Of a stretch of DNA of 64,000 bases, positions 12,996 through 26,106 are shown piece after piece. The position numbers were made by a program, and so were the translations under genes. The stretch lies in assembly GCA_017163975.1 (NCBI GenBank), contig JAFFSR010000300.1:389501-453500 (forward strand), read 5' to 3'. Under the pieces are notes generated by a model. The model saw only the letters and a list, made by a program, of their open reading frames with translations. It was not told the origin of the DNA and searched no databases. Each line of letters begins with the position of its first letter. The first letter of the stretch is position 1. The DNA comes from Anastatus disparis. Taxonomy: Eukaryota; Arthropoda; Insecta; Hymenoptera; Eupelmidae.

Positions 12996-15900
12996 ATGAA
13001 ATCAATTCACTCCCGTATAATTTTTTTTATACGTCTCAACTTATGGGAAGTGTATGGCGGCAGTAAAGAAGTTTCACTTAAAAAAAAAAAAAATACAATT
13101 GCACATAACCGTTGTAAAAAACCAGTACCTACAACAGGTAAGAGGATAAATTTACGTAAAGTTTCAGAATCTCTTACAGATAAATTTAATGCTAAATACA
13201 GTGAAACTTTAACAATATCTGATAGATTATGTTATAAATGTCGCAATGTAGTGCAAAGTTATTATCAATCTTTTCAGGTATCTAGTTTGGAATGTAAGTA
13301 TATTGAAAAAATCAATAAAAGTCTTGTATAAGCATTATTGTCTCAACAACAAATTTGTACACTTGCCAAAATCAATTTGCATCATTATGTTTAAATTTGA
13401 ATTCATTTTCTAGCTTATACAAATAAAACGCTTTCACAGAACATAGATCAATTAGAAATAGTGGATGATTTAATGGATGACGAGATAAGTAGTTTAAATT
13501 TGTCCGTAGATCAAGTTAAAGATTTTCATGACTTGATTGAAAATATGAAAATAAAATTTCATGATAAAAATATGACAAAGAATGAAAAAATGCAGCTACT
13601 AATATTGTTGCCTATCAGTTGGACGTATGATCAAATTATAAAGCATTTTAATGTTTCGAAATATATGATAAGGCTATCAAAAAAATTACAGCAAGAAGTG
13701 GGTTTTGTGTCAAAACCGTACTCGAAAAAAGTATGTGATTGTGATCGAGCTCTTAATCAATTACTTATTTTAATTTTAATTAAAAATTTGAACCAAAACA
13801 GTACCTTTAAAAACCTAAAACACAACAGATTTATGCAATACATATTATATTTCTGATAAAAATGTAATAATACATTAGTAATAATTAATAGATAAAATAA
13901 ATTAAAATATGCATTATTTTAACTAATATAATATTGAATAACTGTTTTAGGAAAAGTACTTTCAGAAGTAATTGAAAGTAGTGTTATCGATTTTTATAAC
14001 AATAAAGACAACACATACATTTTACCTGGCATTAAGGATTGTATCAAGAGCAAAGATGAAGATAGGAATGTAATTTTAAAACAAAAACATCTCCTACTAT
14101 GCACTCTAAAAAAATTGTACGCTTTGTTTAAAAAGGATAATCCAGACCATTCAACTTTTGCAAAGCTAAAACCTAAGCATTGCATAATAGCAGGAAGTAG
14201 TGGAACACATTCAGTTTGTGTTTGTTCTTTACATCAAAATGTAAAATTGTGAATGTCAGGTATAAAATTGTAGATATTGCATAACTTTTACAAATTTATT
14301 TTATTGCTTTCTCATAGAGAAAACATTGGATTGACAAAAAAAATTTTTTTTCTATTTTTTCATTAGTTTGTACATATTTTTACTTAAGGAGTCGAAAAAA
14401 GTGGTTTCCAGAAAATGTCTGTATATGTGTGTATGAATTCAGTACGTCAGCTAGATTTCGAAAACTACTCGATGGATTTGCTTCAAATTTTGGATACAAT
14501 TTATTTTTGGTCTGACTAGGCGGGAAGCTATTGATAATTGGTTTTCTTAGCGTAGTTTTCATTTTAGAGCCATTTTAAGAATTTTAAAAAAATTTCGATT
14601 TTTCATTTTGTTTTTGTATTTTACGTAAACTACTCGAAGAAATTGCTTGAAAATTTGTATGGAAATTATTTGCGACTGCAAAAAGAAGAAAAACTTTTAA
14701 AAATTGATTTTCTTAACGCATTTTGAAAGTTTTGAAAAAAATTTTTATTTTTTTCGATTTTACAAAAATTATTTAATAGTTTTGTTTCAAAATGTGTATG
14801 CAAGTTATTCGCTGTTGTCTGAAGAAAATAAGCTTTGAAAAACTTATTTTCTTAGTGCAGTTCTAATTTTATAGCATTTCAAAAATTTTCAAAAAAATTT
14901 TAATTTTTCTCCTATTTTACGTAAACCATGCGATAAATTTGCTCTAAAATTTGTATACAATTAATTCGCTATTGTTTGAAGAAAACAGGCTTTTGAAAAC
15001 TAATTTTCTTAGCGTAGTTACAATTTTAGAAAATTTTAAAATTTTTCAAAATAATTTCGATTTTTCTTTTTTTATTTTTTTTTATTTTACGTAAAGTACT
15101 CGATAATTTTGTTCCAAAATTTGCAGGGAAATTATTTGCCACTGCAGAAAGAAGGAAAATCTTTGAAAACTTATTTTCCTTGCGTACTTTTAATTTTTGA
15201 GCATTTTAAAAATTTTGAAAAAGAAATTTTGAAAAGAAAATTGTATTTATTTAGCTAATCAGACCTCGAAAACTACTCAATAGATTTGCCTAAAATTTTG
15301 CATACTATTTATTTTTTTGTATAAGTAGGCGGAAAGCTATTAAAAATTGATTTTCTTAGAGTAGTTTTAATTTTAGAACCATTTAAAAAATTTAAAAAAA
15401 AAATAGATTTTTTCATGTTTATTTTTTATTTGATGTAAATTACTTGATGAATTTGCTTTTAAATTTGCATGGGAATTATTGGCAACTGACAAAAGAAGGA
15501 TGATTTTTAAAAAACAATTTTCTTAGCAAAGTTTTAATTTTAGAAAATTTTTGAAATAAAAAAAAATTTCATTTCCATTTTTTTTCCGTTTTGCGTAAAC
15601 TACTCGATAGATTTGCCCTAAAATTGGTATACAAGTTATTTATTACTGTCTTTATAAAACAAGTTTTAAAAAAATAATTTTTAAGCGTAGCTCTTTGATC
15701 ACTTTTTTTGATTTATGATTTAACACTTTCACTAACTCTTTTCTTACTTCCTCACTCCCTCTGTCCTTCTATCTCATTTTTGCCCTATTTTCATCCATCC
15801 CTGTCTCTCTCTTCCTATTTCCTAATCACTCTCTCACACTCACTAATTTTTCTTGAATAGAAATTGCATTTTACATAAAAATCACATTTAAAAAAATAAA

Positions 15901-16558
15901 ATCAAATTACCCTAACTCAATGAGCTCTATGAGAAAGCATTGCGCCAAAGCACTTGACAGCATTTTTTAAATATATGAATAATATTTATTTTAGATTGTT
16001 CTTTAGCTCGATTGACAGAAAATGATGAATATCCATTGACAACCTACAAAGAAATATTAAAATTTATTGTTCGTAATACAAATTCTAACGATTTATCCTC
16101 CTTAGGTATATGTAAAAAATGTCCAGGAATCGAGAAATTAAAAACGTTTCTGACTACAAATTTTGAAGACAATAATATTGAAGAAATAAACTATTCGCAA
16201 TGGATATCTACACCAATTACAACTTTAAAAAATCTTTCTGATGGTGTACATGACTTTATTTCGTATTTTTCTGAAAAAATAAAGCAATTATTACCAAACG
16301 CCTTTATTTCTACTGAACAATCTGCTTATTTTAAAGTATTAAAAGTTGCATTGCAAGAAAATGAGATTATTGTAAATCTTGATTTTGCAGAGAATTATGG
16401 ATTTATTGTTCAGGATGCACCACCAGGATTTCATTGGAACAATAACCAAGCCACTGTATTTGTTGCTTATATTTATTACAAAATAGAAGAAGAAAATAAG
16501 GGTGAAAGTTTTGTTATTATTTCTGATAATTTAAATCATGACACAATAGCAGTATTAA
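12996..16558 (+). pseudogene. Four-exon gene of an invertebrate mobile-element-like family, 3' end lost to a MITE
   Basis: Four coding blocks with splice-like borders can be read. Exon 1 (12996-13293) ends at a GTAAGT donor. Exon 2 (13414-13730) carries MTKNEKMQLLILLP and an HTH-like stretch. Exon 3 (13951-14259) carries CIIAGSSGTHSVCVC. Exon 4 (15995-16558) carries NLDFAENYGF, GFHWNN and VIISDNLNHDT. The exon 1/2 and 3/4 junctions are in phase; exon 2/3 is not, and a TGA (14250-14252) interrupts exon 3, so it looks dead. From memory these motifs match a family of unnamed repeat-copy proteins in invertebrates. The spaced Asp residues of exon 4 could belong to an RNase H-fold transposase, but that is inference. 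The last 20 codons open beyond 16558 are MITE sequence. Confidence 0.6.
14390..15700. repeat. Degenerate tandem repeat in the third intron, ~150-170-bp unit
   Basis: A unit containing TTTTACGTAAACTACTCGA, then AATTTGTATGGAAATTATT and GATTTTCTTAGCGTAGTT, recurs about seven to eight times with heavy divergence between 14390 and 15700. It fills most of the 1.7-kb gap between exons 3 and 4 of the surrounding broken gene. No coding content. Confidence 0.7.
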
Positions 16559-16937
16559 GAGGAGGCCGTATAACTCTGTCCTTGTCTAATCTGAATTTTC
16601 GTTATTATTAATAAATTAAATATTGTTATACAAAAGTAGAGGCATAGCCGAATAGATTTCAGGACGAGCTAACGATCCTATTTTATGAAAAAATATATAA
16701 TTTTCATTAGTTTTCGAGTGAGGTCTGAAACAGTATAACAGTTATCAAGTTCAATTGTTTTTCCGTTTCAGACCTCACTTGAAAACTAATGAAAATTTTA
16801 TACTCTTTCATAGAATAGAATCGTTTGCTCGTCCCGAAATCTATTGGTCTATGCCCTTACTTTTGTATAACAATATTTTACTTATCAATAATAACGAAAA
16901 TTTAGATTAGACAAGGACAGAGCTATTCGGTCGCCTC
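16559..16937. mobile_element. TTAA-type foldback MITE, copy 1
   Basis: This is an inverted repeat of 379 bp whose arms pair along most of their length around about 16750. It begins GAGGAGGCCGTATAACTCTGTCC directly after TTAA (16555-16558). The right end (GGACAGAGCTATTCGG, then TCGCCTC) is diverged and no longer followed by an exact TTAA. It shares termini and size with the copy at 19536-19916. It truncates the fourth exon of the upstream broken gene. Confidence 0.8.
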
Positions 16938-17819
16938 ATGAAGAAATACTAATAGAATATTTGAAAAGTAAATTCTCAGAAAATAATAAATTTTAATATT
17001 TTAAAAATATTTGTCAAAAAAATATTTGATAAATATTTTTAAAAAAATTTTGAAGTAAACAAAGAAAGTGATGTCACGGTATTCTCGTTACCATGTTCGA
17101 ATTTCGCGCGCCGTTGTGTGTAAGGCAGCTCAGCGTGCTGTCACGAACATCGTCATATGTTATTATGATGAGGCGTCAACCAACGCGCACGAGAGAGAAG
17201 AGAAACCACGACGTCGCAGATATTTTCTAGCAGTCTACAAGTACGGATTACTAGCTTGACTCTCTTGATACATTTTGGAATTCGGTCATTGTTCGTTAGT
17301 GTAGACCTGCTAAATAGTTTTTGCGTTGCGCTGGTACAAGGATACGTCCAATACAAGGAATCACCGAGTAGCTGTTGCAGTGTCCCTCGTAGGCTTCATC
17401 GTCTGGTGGTGTTTAACCGATCCTGGACGTCATCGACGAGCCTCAGCAACCAGGTTTTTTATTTGCACTGCGTTGGCCAACGCTCAAAGGTATTCACTGT
17501 ACGTATACTTATAGAAGCTTCTACACGTAGTCGTGAATACTTATATTATCTTGTTAACTAAGAATTTCTTGCCTCGCAGGAACTCTATTTTTAAAAGTGG
17601 GCGTATTCGTTCTTGCTTCATAAACCATTTCAGTTCGCGTTGCGTCCTCCCTATTTGCTATCTCTTTCTGATACACAGATTTTATAATTTAAATAACTCA
17701 TTCTTGTTTGCGCTAATTAAATTACATAATTAATAACTTGTTTTATATTGATTTCTTCTTATATAATAAATTATTTTGAATTGAGATTCAACGTGTTTTC
17801 TACCGATTTATATTGCCTG

Positions 17820-17881
<62 letters not shown>
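16938..17881. other. Unassigned stretch ending in an AT microsatellite
   Basis: No recognisable gene. The part at 17068-17500 is GC-richer with open frames of 60-100 codons that show no known domain; a divergent element fragment or promoter-like DNA is possible. A (TA)n run fills about 17823-17881 and abuts the left end of the next inverted-repeat element. Confidence 0.35.
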
Positions 17882-17882
<1 letters not shown>

Positions 17883-18848
17883 GGTAGGACATTTTAATCT
17901 ACCCAGCCGGATATCTCAGTTTTTTTGCACGCTACGGAAAAAATGACCTAGACAACGGTTGCTCAGAAAAATAGGGGCCATCGATTAGTGTAGTCAGATT
18001 TAACTTTGGAATCAATTTTCAAGATTAATTGGAGGTCACATTGCGTTTTTCTTATAAAAGCCTATATTTTTCAACCCAGATTCTGAAAGAGCGGAAAATT
18101 TTACGTTCGAAACCATATTTGAAAATTTTTTTTTTGTGGCCCTTAAATGTTAATTACAAAGGAAAACACCGAAGTCAGTCAGTCAATCTTACGACCGCGT
18201 AAACTGAAACCACATTTAGACTAGCCTTCTTGAACCCAAGGTAGATAATTAAGTCATCACTTACATGATCTGAAGCTAGCAACTAATCCGAGGGTCATTA
18301 GCCAACCGGGTCACCATGCAGAAGTTCATTTTTCGTCTTGATTGCTGTAGTTTTAGCTTTCCAAAACCTTACTCTTAGCGTTATCCAGAAACAATGGCGT
18401 GGACGTAGTAAGGACTGTTTTCTTTGGAGTGCTTGATTAGCGTGAGTCGTCTTGCCTCTCACGATGGTGTGCTTGATTAGCGTGAGTCCCCTTGCCTCTC
18501 ACGATGCCGGCCACTCGGGTCAGTCAACTTGTTCAAGAAGTTCTGGCAAGTGATATCTCAACAATGCCAGGTACCTGTGTTGGTTGACATTTTTTTCAAA
18601 GAAGTAGGTTCGAAGTAGGTGCCCATTGATGATCCCGCACCAGACCATCAAGGTCCAGTGACGTTGATGATCTACAGTTCTGAACCAATGTAGATTCTGA
18701 TCTGTCTAATAATGGCAGTTATATCGATTCAACGCTCCAGTGCTACAAAATTGAAATTCATTCGAAAAAAGCACATAATTGAAAAAATTTGGATCATTCT
18801 GGATGATGTCTAATGCCCAACGGCGAAATTCTATTCGCATTTAGAAGT

Positions 18849-20314
18849 GCACTGAAAAAAAATATCGTTGTGACATCTATATTATAGGTGTCGCTTCGAT
18901 AATAAATCGTAGTCGTCTTAACGATCTTTTAGTTTAGCTGAATCGGCGATATGAAGTATCTTTGTTAATACATTGTCCTGATAGCTATTCGTATAGTTAT
19001 TACAACTATTTATTATATGCTTATTGTAAAAATGCATTGTTTCGGTAATAACATTTATACACTTGAAATACAATATGTATTTACTAAATTTATATAATTA
19101 TGTAATTTTAATCATTAAAATTAATAATACTTTTGCGTATAATTAAAATTATATTATTCTATAATTATTAACCAGAGTAGCGATTAAAAAAGAGTTTTTT
19201 TAAGGAATATTTTATTGCAATTAAACTTTTGTTACAAAGTCATATTACTATTGCTTATTCGCACATAAGCCGACCCCATTGAGGTAATATAATGCCACAA
19301 AAGTATAAAAAGCGTATAATATATAATTAATCTGAATTTTATTAAAGAAAAATTAAAAGTTACATTATAACAATAAATAATACTTTATATTCAAACATAA
19401 GAACACAAAATAATATGCATTTTACTATTTTTTAAAATACTTAACGGTTTTGGATAAATTAAATTATCATAATTGATTATTTCACAAGTTTCACTTTTAC
19501 CTAAAACTTCATGTGCATATTTATAGTTATATTAAGAGGAGGTCACGTATCTCTGTCCTTTTCTAATCAAAAAATTGAGTTTTTTACAGAAACTAATAAT
19601 TTTAGCAAAAAATAAAGAGAAAGCCGCATCTCGTATCAAAAAAAGTAATATTTTCTTTAATAAGAAAGAATTAATTTTATTGCTTCGTTTTCAAGAAAAC
19701 CTTGAAAAACTTAAATCATAGAGGTTAGGGTGGACAATTTGGTTTTTCAAGGTTTTCTTGAGAACGAAGCAATAAAATTAATTTTTTCTTATCAAAGAAA
19801 ACATTGCTTTTTTCGATACAAGATGCGGCTTTCTCTTTATTTTTTGCTAAAATTATTAGTTTTTGTGAAAAAATCATTTCTTTGATTAGAAAAGGACAGA
19901 GATACGCGACCTCCTCTTAAATATAGTTGTCAATTTTATTAAAAATGAACAACAGTTCATTTTTCCATAAAAATACGTATTTAATCAAACCAAACGTGCG
20001 ACGGTACTAGGTTAAGCTGTCAATGCTTACGCTACTTGTACAATATACATTTTTCTTGCTATATAGCATATAAGAAAGAAAAATATTGCTGTGATCAGAA
20101 TAAATATCGTTGATCTAACGATAATAACCTAATTTAATTTGATCATTTATATTTTCGTAACGATGACAATCTGTATCGTCATCGAAACAAAATATAAGAT
20201 AACAAAATTGAATACATAGTTATATTGTTATTATAAACAAATATTTAGCTCTATCAGCTATAGTGTTGTTTTGTTTATTTATATTGTAACTATGTAGATA
20301 TGTTTTTTTCAGTG
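18849..20314. mobile_element. Insertion with CACTGAAAAAAA termini inside the transposase relic
   Basis: The transposase coding frame breaks at both edges of this segment. It starts CACTGAAAAAAAATATC and ends with the complement of CACTGAAAAAAACATATC, so short inverted termini are visible. No open frame of note. It itself contains the TTAA-type MITE at 19536-19916. The target duplication is not clear. It is best read as a non-autonomous DNA element. Confidence 0.5.
19536..19916. mobile_element. TTAA-type foldback MITE, copy 2
   Basis: This is a 381-bp palindrome with termini GAGGAGGTCACGTATCTCTG and the complement GAGGAGGTCGCGTATCTCTG, flanked on both sides by TTAA (19532-19535, 19917-19920). 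The arms match over nearly their full length, around GAAAAACCTTGAAAAAC in the centre. TTAA duplication is the hallmark of piggyBac-type mobilisation. The copy at 16559-16937 belongs to the same family. Confidence 0.85.
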
Positions 20315-20689
20315 TGTACTGGTCTTAACTCCAGCATTCTTTGGTAGGCATAATATCTAAGATTTTTCAGAATTCTCAATGCTGTTCTTCTCGGTACACC
20401 CAATTCTCTTTCAATTTATCGAGAGCTAATATGAGGGTCAAGATGAACAGCAGCGAGAACCGCTACTACACGAGAATCGTTCTCATCGTATTGGCGATGC
20501 CTGCGTTGCCGATGAAGATGTCCTCGACGAGCTCTGGCAACCAGATGTGTTATGGTTCTGTGGTTGGGATGTCTCCTATTCGGGAACCGTGCAGCATACA
20601 GTCTTGCTGCTTGATGTACATTATTCCTACATTCTCCGAGAATTAAAATTATGTCGACTATTTCATTAGGAGAATAATCGGCCATCCTC

Positions 20690-23600
20690 GGACTTGATTC
20701 GTTTGTTCAAGTTGTGATGTATAAAATACATCACAAGTAATAAAATTTAAATAGTTTATTTATCAAGTATAAAAAAATGAATTTATAACAAACGAGCGCA
20801 CTTATTTTTAATTTTGAAATCTTAAGTTTTATTTTTAAAGTTTTTTTGAATGATTTTTCTTCAAGCGTAAGAAATTAAAGAATGTAAAGGAAGGTTGAAA
20901 AAACTATAGGGAAAAACCAGAAATAAAAATAAAGTAATTAGTAGTTAATAAAAAAAATAATTGATTGAAATGAAAGCGAAAGGGTTAAATAATTCAAATA
21001 GAAAGTTAAAGATTTAAAGAGAGAAAATACTCATTGTAAGTACAGCAAGAAGGATCAGCTATAGTGATTCACACAAGAGAGAAAGAGAAGGAAGATTATG
21101 ATCATACGAATAGCAATTAAGGAAGATTTTACGGACGTGACGCATATATGCAAGGACACACACACACACACACACACACTAGATGCACCAGTGGCCCAGG
21201 TGAACAATTAGAAGAAACACCTTCAAAGAGCACAAATTTAAATTAATAACGAGAAGAAAACGTCAACCAGATACTAGATTAGAGCGCGACAGTAGCTCTA
21301 TATAAACATATACATATGGCACACACTACACCACGACAACCCAGAGATGCGTACTGTACTAAAGATTTGCACAGACACTAATCAACACATTTACACCTCC
21401 TATAACATAAACAAAGCACGAGGAGTTACAACAAAGCGGCAATACGAAGTTGGAAACGACGCGACAAAGCAGAAGTTAACATGGCGGCGCCACGAGAGTA
21501 AGAGAGATAAAAGAAACAGATGACTTGAAGCTATACACGCAAGAAGTATGAGCACGTATAGTATATATGCACAGTCGCGAAGAAGGGGAGCAGCATATAG
21601 TGAAATACGTACGTAAAACACATAGAGGCGTACTATAACGTTTAGGCTATGAAGAAATGAGGAGAATAAAAGGAATATATGCGTATACAATTAAAAATTC
21701 AAGCGACGCGCCATGTTTATTTGTAGTTGTGCACACACAGATAAGATCAACTAATGAGAGATAGCTATGAGTAGAACTTTTCGATAATCGACGTTTTTAC
21801 TACGTAAAGCAACATAGCAACTTTAAGTACAGTGTGGAAAATACTAGAGTGATAAAGATAGAAGATCCGCAACCAAGAGTCGATTTAGCAATCGGTAGGG
21901 ACTCGCAACTGAATAAATCAAAGTAAAAACTAAGACGCGATGCGAAACAAGGAAAGAAAATGAGAATCAGCTGAGTGTAATAAGGATAGATAACAAGAAG
22001 TAGCGAAGACGAACTTCCTTCTTCTTCAAAGAGGAGATTCTTGCATAAGCCGTCAACGAGAGCGCAAGTACAAGTGATTCTTGACTGAGCCGGCATTGGG
22101 AGCACACGTGCAGAGTTTTTTTTAAGATTCTTTGATCAGAGTCTACGAGCGGAAAAAGGGAGTAGTGTCCAGCAACCGACCACGAGTTCAGCGACCATCT
22201 CATCACCTCCAGCCACAACAGCGTTCATCTTGAGTCTTCCTGTATCCTCGACTTCTTCGCCGCTTTCTTTCATCTAGGTCTTGCTAAAGGTTGACGACGC
22301 GACAGTAAGTGGAGTTTCTTCAAGCGAGTTTAGCAAGTAAGAATTAGTAAATTTTAGTTCTGTTGGTTTTTCCTATTAGAGTTCTCAATTCTTCTAATTA
22401 AATTTTCTTTCAATTGTGTAAAGTGCGAGTATTTAAAGAGAGTAGAATCAGTGCGTGATGCGGAATAATAAGAATAGTCAGAATTATATTTGATTATACA
22501 TGTGCATGGCGACGCGACGCCATTTTGCTTTATAAATTAAACACGAAATTCGTAATTATTAAAGTTAATTAAATCTGCTTTTGTTATATTCTGACTGCTA
22601 ATCTTTTCACTACCGAAAAATAGTTAAAGTGAAAGAAATAGACGACGCGGCGGCCATTGTGAAATTGTACGAGCGAGATAGCTATACGTTAGTTATTAAT
22701 TAAAATTCTAAGTTCTTTTTTTTTGTACAGAGTAGCGCGAGTGATATTAAGATTAATTCTTCTAAGATTTATCTTAAGTGTAAAATATGAGTGTTGGGTT
22801 GTGCGACCGCGCAGTAAGAAAATAAAGTGTCGCGCGATTTGAATCTTAAATAATTATTATTTAAATCTAATAAGTGCTTAACTAATTATACGTATAAAGG
22901 AATGAGTTCTTTTTTTCGTCTTCTGTGCATGCACATGGCCCAAGCACGAGAAATTAATTAAGCGGCGTTCTTTTTTTTGTCATTGCGAATGGTGAGCAAA
23001 ATTTCCCTTTTTAAATAGATAATATAAGAAATTTGAAACTAAAGTTAAATAGAGAGTCAACTGTTTATTTTTCCTCTTCCTCTTTTCAGGACAAGAATTA
23101 TAAGTTAAAGAAAATTAATTAAATCATTAATATTTTTTTTAAGAGTAATTAGAGTTGTTTAATATTAATAGTATTTCTTTGTAAATTTAAAATTTACTTT
23201 GCTTTTCATATATTAAACACTGTTCTTTTTTAACTTCTTATTTTTTTTTTACTAAATCATAAATTACATTGAAATTTTCTGGACCACTCTGATCGTTAGA
23301 ACCAGCCGGCAACCCGAGGCAGACCAGTAAGTATTGACCCCCTCTGCAGTTGCTCTACCCAGCTAGCTGAGCAGGGTTCACTGGCGCTCAATTAAAATTA
23401 ACTATAAATTTGTGAACCCAGGTAAGTTCGTGGCTTCGGGGATTCACTAGGAGGTCCGCGGAATTCGCCACGTAACAAAGTGTTTAATCTGAATAGTTTA
23501 TAGTGCACGTAATTATTAAAATTTATCAATTTTGAAGCTAAGCGCGTAATGAAAATTTTCCGAGGTCAACGAGGATGAAAACTTAGCTGTTAGTGAAAAA

Positions 23601-24149
23601 ATTTTACCCACTAGGGTTAATCAATCATGAATCAGTTGTGCGAAGTTGCACCTATTTTCTTGTCGGAATAAATTTGAATGCCAAGGAATGTAAGGTCAGA
23701 TGAGGTAGAAAGTCAATATACTAGACCACCTTAACCGACTTGAAATTTATGTGGGTCAAAGTAATAATTATCAGCCAAACTGAGGCAAGCGGGGACCACG
23801 AATAAAACTTACTAACCTAGCTTAAAATTCAGCTCTAAAAGTGGTCTGGGTGCCAAATTACAGCTCTTTGAATTTAAAAATACACTATTTTTGAACCTTT
23901 TTCATCCAATTTTCAAGTGTTCGCCAACAGCGAACACTTGCTCGTAAAGCTTTCGTCTTTTTTCTACTTTTTGAAGAGAAATATTGCGGTTGCGTCAGAA
24001 CTACTCAAATTTATTCACGGTGGTGTGCGAATCACATAAAATAGCGTTTTGAGGCGTTATTCAATTGAACTCTAGGCTGCAGATCCCCTTTTTCAGATTT
24101 TTTTAAACGGGTATTTTTTTCATCTTGAAAAGACCTTCAATTATCATCG
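20690..24149. other. Middle of the long inverted-repeat element, no recognised gene
   Basis: A (CA)n run lies at about 21159-21179. From about 21250 to 23480 the base composition is mixed, with many CGACGCG and CGCGC words, an AATAAAG (about 22820) and donor-like GTAAGT words. A segment edge ending GCCACGTAACA at about 23476 resembles an LTR end in reverse, so a solo LTR is possible, but no matching second end was found. A perfect 10-bp stem with a 5-base loop sits at about 23916-23940 (AAGTGTTCGC/GCGAACACTT). Confidence 0.35.
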
Positions 24150-25074
24150 TCCACGCCATTGTTTCTGGGAAACGCTAAGAATAAGGTTTTGGAAAGCTGA
24201 AACTACAGCAATCAAGATAAAAAATGAACTTCTGCATGACGATCCGGTTGGCTAACGACCCTCGGATTAGTAACTTCAGGTCATGTAAGTGATGACTTAA
24301 TTGTCTACCTTGGGTTCAAGAAGGCTAGTCTAAATGTGTTTTAAGTTTACGTGGTCGTAAGATTGACTGACTGACTTCGGTGTTTCCCTTTGTAATTAAC
24401 ATTTAAGGGCCACTAAAAAAAAAATTTTCAAATATGGTTTCGAACGTAAAATTTTCCGCTCTTTCAGAATCTGGGTTGAAAAATATAGGCTTTTATAAGA
24501 AAAACGCAATTAGACCTCCAATTAATCTTGAAAATTGATTCCAAGGTTAAATCTGACTACACCAATCGATGGCCCCTATTTTTCTGAGCAACCGTTGTCT
24601 AGGTCATTTTTTCCGTAGCGTGCAAAAAAGTGAGATATGCGGTTGGGTAGATTAAAATGGTCCACCGTGTATATACAGTATAAAATATATTTTCCGCTGC
24701 TTATTCTGACACTTCCATGGTCCTTGTGAGCAGTTGTAGATAAATTATTTACGTAATATTATGTGGTTCAATATAACGCTATTTTGAACGTGTATCACGA
24801 AGGAAAACGGCGCTTCCTGCCACGCGTCTCTCGATCAGGTAAGAGTGAGAAAAAGAAACACAGTAAGTGCAGCAAGCGACAAGTATATTAATTAAGGACT
24901 TGTCGCTAATCAATAACTTTACTAGCTAGCACAATCGGAGTTCGCTGTGTAATATTTAGTAAAATTCTTATAGTTTTCAGTGACTCCGCATATAGTTAAA
25001 TTCATATACTTAATCAAATTCATATTTATTTAAAGCTTACTCTTTTTTGTAACGGAAGTAAAAGAACCGTTTCA

Positions 25075-25890
25075 GTAATAGATACCTAATAAAACGTTAG
25101 AAAATATTAAAAAAACTATTTATAAAAATATTTTTTGTCATATTTTTATTTAGATTTGAGGCAATTTTTTTAGGCTGGCGTTAAATATTTAATTAGTAGG
25201 TCTACTCATAATTGTTCTTTTAATAAGGAGCTTTACTGAAAAGTAGAAAATAAAAAAATTTTAACAAAAATAAAACCGACTTCAAAAACATTGCACTAAA
25301 AAATAACAAATATATTATCCTTAAAAATTATACGCATACTACGCATCTAATACATGTGTAGTGAACATATAGACTATCTAATTATTTACAGGAGCACAAA
25401 TGAATTATTTTTTCATTAAGCTGTTTACAAAGAAATTAGTTAATAGATAAGACCATATACACATAAAAATGTTAGAATTCTTAGAGTCGGTGCAAGCCTA
25501 AAAAAATTGCCTCAAATCTAAATAAAATATGATAAAAAATATTTTTATAAATAGTTTTCTTAATATTTTTCAATATTTCATCAGGTGTCTATCGCTTTCT
25601 TTGTTCACTTTCAAAATTGTTTTTTTAGATTTGAAGCTTTTTTTAGGCTGGCACCGACTCCAAAAATTCTAATATTTTTATGTATATATTGTCTTACCTA
25701 TCAGCTAATTTCTTTGTAAGCGGCCAAATAAAAATATAATAAATTTTGTGCTCTTGCAAATAATTAGATAGTCTATATGTTCTCTACACATATGTTAGGT
25801 GTACAGTATGCGTATAATTTCTAAGGATAATATATTATTTGTTATTTTCTAGTGCAATGTTTTTGAAGTCGGTTTTTTTTGTTAAAAATT
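25075..25890. repeat. Interleaved inverted repeats
   Basis: Two inverted pairs overlap here. One pairs about 25080-25185 with 25495-25605 (ATTTAGATTTGAGGCAAT against its complement). The other pairs about 25255-25505 with 25630-25885 (AACCGACTTCAAAAACATTG against its complement). The pattern suggests one foldback element that duplicated in inverted orientation. No coding capacity. Confidence 0.65.
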
Positions 25891-26106
25891 TCTTTTTAAG
25901 TAGTAGTCTCAAATTATCATATATCAACAATTACCATGCGTATATTAAACTTGCTATACAGCGCAACGGTAATTTTATAATGAACTGGTAACCTATGAAT
26001 GTAATTCATAGAAGATATTTTCAATTTATTAAAATATTTATGTATAAAAATATCATATGACAATATATACAACAAAAATGTTATACAAAAATACAATCTA
26101 TATACA

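Larger units (their letters stand above)
18523..20685 (-). pseudogene. Tc1/mariner-like transposase relic with N-terminal HTH (DUF4817-like), interrupted
   Basis: The N-terminal part (20685 down to about 20315) starts MADYSPNEIVDIILILGE, the helix-turn-helix start of a transposase family common in arthropods, and has a TAA at 20416-20418. After a ~1.5-kb insertion the frame resumes (about 18838 down to 18525) with DPNFFNYVLFS, the segment around STGALNRYNCHY, and WTLMVWCGIINGHL, then FFEKNVNQHRYLALLR, matching the DDE catalytic region of that family. A stop lies at 18706-18708, and the Asp of the usual FSDE motif reads Asn (FSNE). The C-terminus is missing. In the family this protein binds element ends and cuts and joins DNA. 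Clearly non-functional here. Confidence 0.75.
17882..24669. mobile_element. 6.8-kb element with ~515-bp terminal inverted repeats
   Basis: The left arm (17882-18396) and right arm (about 24150-24669) are inverted copies of each other, roughly 90% or more identical by eye over their whole length. Outer ends read CGGTAGGACATTTTAATCTA and the complement of CGGTGGACCATTTTAATCTA, next to TA-rich flanks. The left arm is followed by relics of a Tc1/mariner-like transposase on the minus strand, so the segment may be a once-autonomous element of that class swollen by later insertions, or a repeat that trapped a separate transposon. Both readings fit; the first is my preference at low confidence. Confidence 0.65.

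Noticed and set aside
21250..23476. Solo LTR in the long inverted-repeat element
   Set aside because: One edge (GCCACGTAACA) looks LTR-like but I found no matching opposite edge, target duplication or primer site.
23916..23940. Intrinsic terminator
   Set aside because: A perfect hairpin is present but there is no following T run or gene, and the context is eukaryotic.
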